Assembly (NCBI GenBank): GCA_049522755.1
Contig: JBEKNN010000004.1
Coordinates: forward strand, 24,005 to 88,004
Direction: 5' to 3'
DNA from: PALSA-243 sp049522755
GTDB taxonomy: Bacteria; Acidobacteriota; Terriglobia; Bryobacterales; Bryobacteraceae
Length of the DNA: 64,000 bases
Of the stretch, positions 44,200-51,746 are shown one piece after another. Below the pieces are notes generated by a model. That model had not been told where the DNA came from. It worked only from the letters and a program-made list of their open reading frames with translations, and did no database searches. The position numbers and the translations under genes are program-made. Positions within the stretch are counted from its first letter, which is position 1. The number at the start of each line of letters is the position of its first letter.

Positions 44200-45669
44200 A
44201 TGACTTCGAACCGCGATGCAGATGCGACGTCAACTAAGGAATGTGAGACCGACGTAACATTTGAGCCGATCGGGTTCGTTGCAGATCGCTCGATGGCCAC
44301 CGGAACTCAGCGCGCCCTCGGCAGTACAGCGACGAGCCTGTCGCACGGCGACCGCGTCGAGTTGAACGTCAACAGCGCTAATCTGCTCTCCGAGCCAGGC
44401 GAAATTTTCGAGTCCTGGCGCCGATGCCTCCTCGAGTATGGTGTGAACGCTGCGGACTTTTCGGCGCCCCACGTCGTTACCCATAACGAGTTGAAGGTGT
44501 TTCGCGAGCCGCTGGAGAATATCCTGGTTCAGGCTCAGGAAGAGATTGATCGGCTGTATGCCGTGCTTCGCCAACATGGGTACGTGGTTCTGTTGTGTGA
44601 CCGCAAGGGAGTGGCGATTCATCATCGCGGGGACCAAACCAAGGCCGGCGAGTTCATGCGCTGGGGTATCTGGGTTGGCGGCGTCTGGTCGGAGGAAGCC
44701 GAAGGAACGAACGGCATTGGCACCTGTATTGCCGAGCGGCGGCCGATGCTGGTACACGCCAACCAGCACTTTCGCAGCCGGCACACCCAGCTCAGTTGCG
44801 CCGGCGCGCCGGTTTTTGACCCGCAGGGCGAACTGGTGGCCGTGCTGGACGTCTCGCGGGTGGCGACCGCAGAAGACCAAGGCTCTCTGCCTCTGGTTTT
44901 GGATACGGTCGCGGTCGCCGCGCGGGCCATCGAAGAGCGCTTATTTCGGGAATATTTCCGGCACGCATGGACTATGGCTGCGCTACCCGGCGACAACGAA
45001 GCTGCGTTGCTTCTGGCGGTGGATGAGCATCAATGGATACGGGGCGCCGACCACATCGCGCGCGATTTCCTTGGCCTCGATAACGCAAGGCTTGCGAGCG
45101 GGGTTCCCTTGTCGGAGTTTTTCGAATTCGACCGTTCGATTTTTCGAGGGACCGCCGACCGGGACATCCCGGCCCGACTGATGCGGGCCGGCGGCGGCGC
45201 ATGGTGGTATGCGCTACTTACACCGCCGCTTAGCAAAGCCCGAATGGCGCGGAGTTGGGCGGAAGCGACGGTGCATAGCCGGCCTCGGATCAGCACGCTG
45301 GGCCAACTACAGGCCCCCGCGCCGCTCGTTCCCAGCCGTGGAGGATTGCCTCCGGTAATCACACAGCGGATCTGCGAGTACATCGAATCCCATCTGGACC
45401 AGAAAATCGGGTTGGAGTTGTTGGCTGCGATGGCGGGGCATTCGATTCATCATTTCGTAAGGGCATTCCACCAATCAGTGGGAATGCCTCCTCACAGCTA
45501 CCTACTGAGCCGGCGGTTGGAACGAGCCGAGCGCATGCTTCGCGAAACCCAGCTTCCGCTGTCGGAAATCGCGGCGGCGACCGGTTTTTCCGACCAAAGT
45601 CATCTGGCGCGGCACTTCCGGCGCCGCACCGGGATGTCGCCGGGCGTGGCGCGCTGGAAAGCGCGATAG
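44200..45669 (+). CDS. Transcriptional regulator: AcoR-like GAF sensor fused to AraC HTH
   Basis: 489 residues. Residues about 60-270 match the N-terminal sensor of AcoR-type regulators: ESWRRCLLEYGV, EEIDRLYAVLRQHGYVVLLCD, WSEEAEGTNGIGTCI, and LSCAGAPVFDPQGELVAVLDVS. Those regulators normally continue into a sigma-54 AAA+ domain, but here residues about 390-489 form an AraC-type double helix-turn-helix (LDQKIGLELLAAMAGHS, then LPLSEIAAATGFSDQSHLARHFRRRTGMSP). So it probably senses a small metabolite and activates sigma-70 promoters. It is divergent from the PIN/TRAM gene. Confidence 0.9.
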   Translation: MTSNRDADATSTKECETDVTFEPIGFVADRSMATGTQRALGSTATSLSHGDRVELNVNSANLLSEPGEIFESWRRCLLEYGVNAADFSAPHVVTHNELKVFREPLENILVQAQEEIDRLYAVLRQHGYVVLLCDRKGVAIHHRGDQTKAGEFMRWGIWVGGVWSEEAEGTNGIGTCIAERRPMLVHANQHFRSRHTQLSCAGAPVFDPQGELVAVLDVSRVATAEDQGSLPLVLDTVAVAARAIEERLFREYFRHAWTMAALPGDNEAALLLAVDEHQWIRGADHIARDFLGLDNARLASGVPLSEFFEFDRSIFRGTADRDIPARLMRAGGGAWWYALLTPPLSKARMARSWAEATVHSRPRISTLGQLQAPAPLVPSRGGLPPVITQRICEYIESHLDQKIGLELLAAMAGHSIHHFVRAFHQSVGMPPHSYLLSRRLERAERMLRETQLPLSEIAAATGFSDQSHLARHFRRRTGMSPGVARWKAR

Positions 45670-46021
45670 CCGTCTCGCAACAACACAGGCCAGCGTTACT
45701 TACACCCCGGTCGACCATGCGATCGACCAGGCCAAGCCCCCGGCGATTGGTATTTTCCCGGACTATTCATGAGCGATGGAGGGAATGACCGGATCAAGAA
45801 CGTCCTTATTCCGGCAGCTTCGTTCAAGATCCTTTTTTTGCTAACCGGTAATATCGGGTCATGTTCCTTAGACAAATTGCAGCGGCGTTTGTCGGCAATG
45901 CGGGCCGGGCGCGGTTTGAGTTTCTGAAAGCCATGGAACGACGGAGCCCTGCTCGACAACCTTCTTCACGGGTCTGGGACCTGAGAACTTCAACTCACTC
46001 CACTCTCGGAGGTGAATCGTA
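45670..46021. other. Intergenic region upstream of the small basic protein gene
   Basis: About 350 bases without a credible gene. The right end holds the first copy of a ~38-bp repeat (45953-45990) and then the GGAGGTGA ribosome site of the next gene (46008-46015). Confidence 0.5.
45953..45990 (+). repeat. Upstream repeat, copy A
   Basis: The stretch TCGACAAC, then TTCACGGG-TCTGGGA, then CTGAGAACTT lies 31 bases before the ATG at 46022. A second copy stands at 46220-46258 before the sigma-54 activator gene, with the same order and spacing except one extra base. The conserved block suggests a shared regulatory site or a segmental duplication. Confidence 0.65.
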
Positions 46022-46216
46022 ATGCGAAATCGATGCTACGGCCTCGTTCGTGCGGCTATCAGAACTTCTCGCTCGGCAATACTTCTCATAGAAGCGGTGA
46101 AACGAGTGGCAGAGGAGGATCTCAAGGAAACGCAGCACCAAGGCAAGCTGCTGGTCGTACGAAAATCACGGCGGAAATCCCGAGGACGCAGAAAAGGCGA
46201 AGGCAGGAATTCATAG
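46022..46216 (+). CDS. Small basic protein
   Basis: 64 residues. The ATG follows a strong GGAGGTGA by 6 bases, which is the main support. The sequence has a helical Ala/Ile-rich middle (SAILLIEAVKRVAEEDLKE) and a highly basic tail (RKSRRKSRGRRKGEGR) that could bind nucleic acid. No family is recognised. Its upstream repeat is shared with the following sigma-54 activator gene, 74 bases on. Confidence 0.5.
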   Translation: MRNRCYGLVRAAIRTSRSAILLIEAVKRVAEEDLKETQHQGKLLVVRKSRRKSRGRRKGEGRNS

Positions 46217-46219
46217 CGG

Positions 46220-46258
46220 TCGGCAACATTTTCACGGGCTCTGGGAAGCTGAGAACTT
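46220..46258 (+). repeat. Upstream repeat, copy B
   Basis: Second copy of the element at 45953-45990: TCGGCAAC, TTCACGGGCTCTGGGA and CTGAGAACTT, 32 bases before the ATG at 46291, which has its own GGAGG site (46281-46285). Confidence 0.65.
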
Positions 46259-46290
46259 AAAAAAAGTAAGGCTACGGCAGGGAGGTTCAT

Positions 46291-47271
46291 ATGGCAGCAT
46301 TGGCAATGGCCCACTGTGCGCAACGGGCCGGTGAGAGTACGCGTATCCAGCAGATCGTCGGGAACAGCCCGGCTCTGGAATCGGTGCTCGAACAGGTCCA
46401 ACTGGTCGGTCCAACGGATTCGACCGTATTGATACTGGGAGAAACGGGCACGGGCAAGGAGCTGATTGCGCGTGCGGTTCACAGCGTCAGCCCCCGCTGC
46501 GGGCGCCCGTTCGTCAAGCTGAACTGCGCCGCAATTCCAGCGGAACTGCTCGAAAGCGAACTGTTTGGTCATGAGCGTGGCGCGTTCACCGGCGCGGTAG
46601 CGCAGAGATTAGGCCGCTTCGAGGCGGCCAACGGTGGCACCCTGTTCCTGGACGAAATTGGCGACATGCCCCTCGCCTTGCAGGCGAAGCTGCTGCGCGT
46701 ACTGCAGGAACAGGAGTTCGAACGTCTGGGTAGTACGATAACGCGGCGCGCCGACGTCCGGGTAGTCGCAGCGACGAATCAGGACCTTGTCGGATTGATC
46801 GCGGATAAGCAGTTCCGCATGGATCTGTACTACCGTTTGAACGTGTTTCCCATCGCCCTTCCGCCGCTCCGCGAGCGCGTGTCGGACATCCCGCTGCTAG
46901 TCAGGCACTTTGTGGAGAAGTACGGCGCACGGATGTCGAAGCAGATATCGAGAATTTCTAACGATTCGATGGACGCTCTCAAGAGGTATCCATGGCATGG
47001 CAACATTCGCGAGTTGCAGAATTTCATGGAACGCGCCGTAATTCTAACCAGGGGCGACGTACTCGAATTACCGCCGCTGCCGTCGCTCATTCTAACGAAG
47101 AAAGAGCCCGTAACATTACGGGAATCGCAGCGACATCACCTTTTGAAAGCACTGGAGGCGACCAACTGGGTTGTGGGTGGCCCATTCGGCGCTGCGGCTC
47201 GTCTAGGCGTGCCACGGACGACCTTGGTCGCCAAAATGCAAAAGCACGGGATTTCGCGTGAGATGGCTTAA
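46291..47271 (+). CDS. Sigma-54 activator without sensor domain
   Basis: 326 residues, only about 20 before the AAA+ domain (IVGNSPALESVLEQV), so no receiver, GAF or PAS sensor is present. Walker A GETGTGKE (50-57), sigma-54 contact GAFTGA (97-102), and Walker B GGTLFLDEIGDM are intact, so it should open sigma-54 promoters. The C-terminal HTH (RHHLLKALEATNWVVGGPFG, then AAARLGVPRTTLVAKMQKHGI) is of the FhlA type. Its activity may be set by an unlinked protein in trans, as for PspF or HrpS, or by expression level alone. Confidence 0.92.
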   Translation: MAALAMAHCAQRAGESTRIQQIVGNSPALESVLEQVQLVGPTDSTVLILGETGTGKELIARAVHSVSPRCGRPFVKLNCAAIPAELLESELFGHERGAFTGAVAQRLGRFEAANGGTLFLDEIGDMPLALQAKLLRVLQEQEFERLGSTITRRADVRVVAATNQDLVGLIADKQFRMDLYYRLNVFPIALPPLRERVSDIPLLVRHFVEKYGARMSKQISRISNDSMDALKRYPWHGNIRELQNFMERAVILTRGDVLELPPLPSLILTKKEPVTLRESQRHHLLKALEATNWVVGGPFGAAARLGVPRTTLVAKMQKHGISREMA

Positions 47272-48009
47272 TCGGGAAGCGGTGACGCGATGAACCGAGA
47301 CATTGGAAAGGCGATTGTCGCCGTGATGGTTGCCTTGCCGCGATTCGGATTGCGTGTCGTGCCATGCGGGGCAGTGGGCAGCAATTTTCCGGCGGGCCAG
47401 CAGCCGCGTAACGCACAGTCGCCAAACCTCTTTGCAGTCTCCGCGCCATAGTAGGGCGGACCCCCCGGTCCGCGCGCGACCCCCTGGTCGCGCTCCGGCG
47501 CCACCCGAAAACCATTCTGCGGCCGCTGTTCAGTCACCAGTTCTTTGACAATTGAATATAAATCGACCCCACTCACCACGCGCGAACCAATTTGGCTCGC
47601 GCTGGCCTCGGCGACACAACATTGTGAATGCGACATGTCAAACGCTTTCTGCGTCAGGCCCCCAAAACGGTCAAGCATCCTGCGGCCACGCCCGGCTAAG
47701 AGTTCGTCCGCCGGAACTTCCGTCCCCATCCGGATGGCGACGGACCCTTGGGTACTGCGGACCCGAGGGATTGATCCGCGCGCCGCGGCCGCTTCAAACC
47801 TGAGGCGCCTCTGGTAATCCGGCCTTCCTTCAAGGGTGCGATATCCGTGGCGAAGTTCCGGGTCCGGATGATGCATAACCCAGCGGATTCGAATTCCGGC
47901 TGGACGCTACGACGAAGCACTGGTAACGTGTGACGCGGGCTCTCAATGTGCCGCATCCGCACTGTTGCGTCGTGCGCCGGCGCACAATCGGCGGGGTTAC
48001 CATACTAGG
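47272..48009. other. Intergenic region with palindrome pair and an uncertain - strand frame
   Basis: About 740 bases. It holds the palindrome pair at 47456-47493. A - strand frame at 47268-47876 includes a protein-like part (GLTQKAFDMSHSQCCVAEAS, then YSIVKELVTEQ) but also crosses the palindromes and has no ribosome site, so I do not call it a gene. A decayed gene is possible. Confidence 0.4.
47456..47493. repeat. Two adjacent palindromes (REP-like)
   Basis: GCGGACC-cccc-GGTCCGC (47456-47473) is followed at once by GCGCGACC-ccct-GGTCGCGC (47474-47493). Both have perfect 7-8 bp stems and C-rich 4-base loops, and the inner parts (GACC and GGTC) are shared. The layout recalls the hairpin pair at 33301-33389. 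Confidence 0.7.
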
Positions 48010-49278
48010 GTGAAGTCTCTCCGTATCTTCCCACTCTTTTGCGCCACTGTGTTGATGGCGCAAGCGCCAGACCCTGGCGGAACGGCCAAGAAGGCGCTCG
48101 ATCTCTTTCTCGGCGCGAAATATGCCGAATTGAACCAGATGTTCACGCCCGGCGGCAAGGATACCTATTCGGAATCGGCTCTCGGCAAATTGGGCGCGAT
48201 GGCCAAGGCGTACGGCGATGTACAGAAGATCGGCGAACCCAGCGTGCGCGACATGGGCGTGGTATCGGTGGTCACTATCCCCGTGCAGTTCGCCAAACAG
48301 AACATCGATTTCACCGTGCCCGTCAATGCCAGCGGGCAACTGTCACAGTTGTATCTGCGGCCGGGCCAGGCGATCTGGACGCATCCCGATTACTTCAAGC
48401 AGGGCGCCTTCCAGGAACGCCAAGTGACTGTGGGAAGCGATGAATGGAAGCTGCCCGGTACGTTGACCTATCCGGCGGGCAAGACGGGGTCACCCACCGT
48501 GGTGCTTGTACCGGATTCCGGCCCCAGCGACCGCGACGCGACTCAGTTCGCCATCAAGGTATTCCGCGATCTGGCTGAAGGACTCTCCTCGCGCGGCATC
48601 GCCGTGCTGCGCTACGAAAAGCGCATGCGCCAGTACGCCACTAAGATGTCGAGCACGTCTTACACTATCGACGACGATACGGTGCACGACGCAGTGGAGG
48701 CCGTGGCGCTGGCGAGGGCTCAACCCGAGGTCGATCCCAAGCGGGTGTACGTGTTGGGATTCGGCGTGGGCGGATTCATTGCGCCCCGCATCGCCGGCGA
48801 CGATGGCAAGCTGGCTGGATTGATCCTGCTGGGCGCGCCGGAGCATTCGCTGGAGGATCTGATTTTGGAAACGGCCATATCTTTGGGAGTAACCGGCACG
48901 CAACTGGAGATGATCAAGCATCAGGTTGCCGAGGTCAAGAAGCTGGAGGGTGGAGACGCGGATCTTCCGCCGCGGCTCGGGCTCCCGGTGGCATACTGGC
49001 TCGACCTTAAGGGCTACGATGCGGCCGCCGACGCCAGGAAGGCGGGCATGCCCATGCTGATTCTGCAAGGCGGCCGCGATTTTCAGGTGGGCGCGGCCGA
49101 GTTCGAGGCCTGGAAAACCGCCATGGCAAAGAGCAGGAACGTGACTGCGAAATCGTATCCCAGCCTGAACCACTTATTCGTCGCCGGCGAAGGCAAGAGC
49201 AATGAGCAGGAATACCGCAAGCCCGGTCATGTCTCGGCGGAAGTGATCGACGATATCGCGAAGTTCGTCAATCCGTAG
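48010..49278 (+). CDS. DUF3887 + alpha/beta hydrolase protein with missing nucleophile
   Basis: 422 residues from the GTG at 48010, chosen because it opens a signal peptide (KSLRIFPLFCATVLMAQAP). Residues about 25-130 form a DUF3887-like domain (GAKYAELNQMFTP, GVVSVVTIPVQF). Residues about 145-420 form an alpha/beta hydrolase: VPDSGPSDRDA, AVLRYEKR, LGFGVGGFIAPRIAG, MPMLILQGGRDFQV and LNHLF. The expected nucleophile elbow G-x-S-x-G reads G-F-G-V-G, with Gly252 (codon 48763-48765, GGC) where Ser (AGC) is usual, while the Asp and His are kept. It may be catalytically dead. Confidence 0.85.
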   Translation: MKSLRIFPLFCATVLMAQAPDPGGTAKKALDLFLGAKYAELNQMFTPGGKDTYSESALGKLGAMAKAYGDVQKIGEPSVRDMGVVSVVTIPVQFAKQNIDFTVPVNASGQLSQLYLRPGQAIWTHPDYFKQGAFQERQVTVGSDEWKLPGTLTYPAGKTGSPTVVLVPDSGPSDRDATQFAIKVFRDLAEGLSSRGIAVLRYEKRMRQYATKMSSTSYTIDDDTVHDAVEAVALARAQPEVDPKRVYVLGFGVGGFIAPRIAGDDGKLAGLILLGAPEHSLEDLILETAISLGVTGTQLEMIKHQVAEVKKLEGGDADLPPRLGLPVAYWLDLKGYDAAADARKAGMPMLILQGGRDFQVGAAEFEAWKTAMAKSRNVTAKSYPSLNHLFVAGEGKSNEQEYRKPGHVSAEVIDDIAKFVNP

Positions 49279-49282
49279 ACGG

Positions 49283-49310
49283 CCCGGCCGGCGCTCGGCA
49301 ACAGGCCGGG
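49283..49310. terminator. Hairpin between convergent genes
   Basis: CCCGGCC (49283-49289) and GGCCGGG (49304-49310) pair around a 14-base loop, exactly in the 41-base gap between the convergent hydrolase and MetE-like genes. There is only a weak T-rich tail, so a bidirectional terminator is plausible but not certain. Confidence 0.45.
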
Positions 49311-49319
49311 TCAGCTTTC

Positions 49320-50405
49320 TCAGGCCCCGATTTGGGAGTGCGCCAGTTTCCTTGCGGCCAGCCGGACGCCTTCTACTCGAGCGTGAATCTTCTCGAATGC
49401 GATATCGCGCGAGGTGGACGCGTCATCGGCAAAGGGGGAGAAGCCGCAGTCGTCGGTTGCGCCTAACTGCGACGGCGGCAAGTACTCGGCCGCCCGCAGC
49501 ACTCGCTCACACACCTGCTCGGGTGTTTCCACCGCCGGGTTGATCGGGTCGATGACTCCGACGAATACTCTCACGTTTCGATCTTGCGGAAGATGTTCGT
49601 GGACGATCTCCAGCACGCGCTCCGGATCGCTTTCGCTCGCCAACTGCAGGTAGAAACGCGTCACTCGCAGCCCGAATAGAGCCGGCAGAAGTCCACCGTA
49701 GTCCACGTCGGCGCTATGGGTTGCGTCGCGATCGCCGCCTGGGCAAACATGGACGCCGGTACGCTCACGCTCCTGGGGAGACAGATGATCGAGGACCCGG
49801 TTATTCAGCGCAATAAAGCTCTGGAGTAAGCTTCCGCCCGGGTCCAGTTTGAGCGAAAGCCGGCCTTCGGTGAAGTCGATTTGCACGCTGTCGGCGCCTT
49901 GTGCGAGACACGCGCGGATGTCGGCCACGGCTTCGCTCACAAGCTCGGAGAGGAACGTATCGCGTGAGTAGCCTGGAATTCCCGCAGCGGGATAGAGCAA
50001 GCTTAGGGCAGATGCCGAGATCACCGCCTGCTTGACTGGCACACTGGTCAGTCGCTTGGCCGCGGCCAGATAGGTCGATGCGTAGGTCGCGTAATGAAAC
50101 GGACCGGCCGTCAGTCGAGGCAGTTGGCGAGTGTGTCCGTCCGCAAATGGAATCACGCCGCCGTCGGACGCCAGATTCGGGAGGCCGTCGATAGGATAGG
50201 TCACGAAGCTTGGCTTCGTCTGCTCGCCGTCGGTAATCACGGGAGAGCCGGTTTGTTCGAAGCGCCGGATGGTATCCCGCAGGGCGCGTTCCGCGATGGC
50301 ATCGAACGCTTCCTTGGAAATTGCGCCCGCCTGCCTGTCCGCGAAGGCTGCGATCAGCTCAGCCGGCCGCGGGATGCTGCCAATTGGTTCAGTGGGTATC
50401 AACAT
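49320..50405 (-). CDS. MetE C-terminal-like (cobalamin-independent methionine synthase II) protein
   Basis: 361 residues from the ATG at 50405 (MLIPTEPIGSIPRP); upstream in-frame codons lack similarity. It has the barrel of the catalytic half of MetE: PIGSIPRPAELI, ITDGEQTKPSFVTYP, GADSVQIDFTEGRLSLKL, GVHVCPGGD with His/Cys zinc-ligand candidates, FVGVIDPINPAVETPEQV, and GATDDCGFSPF. Stand-alone proteins of this type transfer methyl groups to thiols but their real substrates vary. It is divergent from the AhpD-like gene at 50541. Confidence 0.85.
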   Translation of the reverse strand: MLIPTEPIGSIPRPAELIAAFADRQAGAISKEAFDAIAERALRDTIRRFEQTGSPVITDGEQTKPSFVTYPIDGLPNLASDGGVIPFADGHTRQLPRLTAGPFHYATYASTYLAAAKRLTSVPVKQAVISASALSLLYPAAGIPGYSRDTFLSELVSEAVADIRACLAQGADSVQIDFTEGRLSLKLDPGGSLLQSFIALNNRVLDHLSPQERERTGVHVCPGGDRDATHSADVDYGGLLPALFGLRVTRFYLQLASESDPERVLEIVHEHLPQDRNVRVFVGVIDPINPAVETPEQVCERVLRAAEYLPPSQLGATDDCGFSPFADDASTSRDIAFEKIHARVEGVRLAARKLAHSQIGA

Positions 50406-50540
50406 GGCGAACCTGGTCTCCAGCCTATTTGGGCTGAAGGCCGGCAAGCAATAGTAGAAAGCTATTAGTAGTAGGTTTCGACTATTGTGCGGCGGGTGCT
50501 GGAGGGCTAGCCTACATCGAAAGGGAGTTACAGCAATATC

Positions 50541-51101
50541 ATGCCTCATATTCAGCTACCGGAAGGGTTGCCGGGAATTCTGGGACCTATGGCTTTCGGC
50601 CCCGAGACCGCCAAGCCGCTCAACGAGCTAGCCGATGTCTTACTTCGTGGACCGGGTACGCTTTCGCCCGGCGAGCGGGAATTGATCGCTACCTTCGTTT
50701 CCTCGCGGAACGATTGCTTTTTCTGTCAGACCATCCATGGCGCGGTAGCAGCTTATCATCTGGATGGTAACGAACAGTTAGTTCTCGATGTTAAGCAGGA
50801 CACTGAGAGTGCGGGAATTTCGGACAAACTGAAGGCATTGCTGGCCATCGCCGGTAAGGTACAGCGGGGCGGTAAGAACGTTTTAGCGGAGGACATCGAA
50901 CGCGCACGGCAGCAAGGCGCCACTGACCTCGAGATCCACGACACAGTGTTGATCGCGGCTGCTTTCTGCATGTACAACCGTTACGTGGACGGCCTGGCCA
51001 CATGGGCGCCGCAGGACGCGGAGAGATACCGGCAGCAAGGCGCGAGACTGGCCCAGCAAGGCTATGCTGAATCGACGGCCGGGCTCGCCGCTGCGCGATA
51101 G
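50541..51101 (+). CDS. AhpD/carboxymuconolactone-decarboxylase-like peroxidase-related protein, copy 1
   Basis: 186 residues. The all-helical AhpD-like fold carries the redox pair in SSRNDCFFCQTIHGAVAAYH (C-x-x-C followed by His three residues on), with ERELIATFV before it and a second helix DKLKALLAIAGKVQ after it. Members act as alkyl hydroperoxidase partners or on carboxymuconolactone-like substrates. It begins with HIQLPEGLPGILGPMAF, shared with its neighbour, which starts 11 bases downstream and is clearly a paralog. The two precede an aldehyde dehydrogenase. Confidence 0.9.
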   Translation: MPHIQLPEGLPGILGPMAFGPETAKPLNELADVLLRGPGTLSPGERELIATFVSSRNDCFFCQTIHGAVAAYHLDGNEQLVLDVKQDTESAGISDKLKALLAIAGKVQRGGKNVLAEDIERARQQGATDLEIHDTVLIAAAFCMYNRYVDGLATWAPQDAERYRQQGARLAQQGYAESTAGLAAAR

Positions 51102-51112
51102 GACGGATCGGC

Positions 51113-51694
51113 ATGGCTCATATTCCACTCGCCGAAGGGCTGCCCGGAATACGCGGGCTCTTCGCATTCCGCCCGGAGACTGCAAACCCGCTCTGCGCGC
51201 TGGCTGAAGTCTTATTGCATACGCCTGGCACACTGTCGATGGCCGACCGCGAACTAATCGCCACTTACGTGTCTTCCCGAAACGATTGTTACTACTGTCA
51301 GAACTCACACGGGGCTCTCGCCGCCTATCATCTGGGGGGCAATGAGAATCTGGTTCTCGACGTGAAGCGCAATTTTGAGAGTGCGGACATATCGGAGAAG
51401 CTCAAGGCGCTGTTGGCGATCGCCGGAAAGGTACAGCAGAGCGGCAAGGACGTTCGGGCCGCCGATGTGGAACACGCTCGCGGCTTGGGCGCCACCGACC
51501 AGGAAATTCACGACACCGTACTGATTGCCGCCGCTTTCTGTATGTACAACCGCTACGTGGATGGCCTGGCGACATGGGCTCCATCGGACCCCGCAGCGTA
51601 CCGGCAGCGCGCCGCGCATGTGGCCGAAAATGGCTATCGGGGTATTCCCTCGGACGTCGCCGCTCAAGCTGGCCGAGGCCGCGGCGCGCCCTGA
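51113..51694 (+). CDS. AhpD-like peroxidase-related protein, copy 2
   Basis: 193 residues, a tandem paralog of the preceding gene with matching blocks throughout: HIPLAEGLPGIRGLFAF, SSRNDCYYCQNSHGALAAYH with the same C-x-x-C and His, EKLKALLAIAGKVQQ, and TVLIAAAFCMYNRYVDGLATWAP. The extreme C-terminus differs (AQAGRGRGAP). Tandem duplication is evident. The aldehyde dehydrogenase gene starts 52 bases downstream, suggesting a joint role in oxidising a substrate or handling peroxides formed there. Confidence 0.9.
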   Translation: MAHIPLAEGLPGIRGLFAFRPETANPLCALAEVLLHTPGTLSMADRELIATYVSSRNDCYYCQNSHGALAAYHLGGNENLVLDVKRNFESADISEKLKALLAIAGKVQQSGKDVRAADVEHARGLGATDQEIHDTVLIAAAFCMYNRYVDGLATWAPSDPAAYRQRAAHVAENGYRGIPSDVAAQAGRGRGAP

Positions 51695-51746
51695 CCGGTA
51701 TGCCGGGCGATGCGAAACAAATTCAATCAAAAGGAGAAGTGAGCGT

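Noticed and set aside
47541..47560. TTCTTTGACAATTGAAT, recalling the leader end of some CRISPR loci
   Set aside because: No repeat-spacer array or cas gene is found anywhere in the window.
47268..47876. 203-codon - strand frame downstream of the sigma-54 activator
   Set aside because: It crosses the palindrome pair, lacks a ribosome site and overlaps the end of the activator gene; only its middle part looks protein-like.
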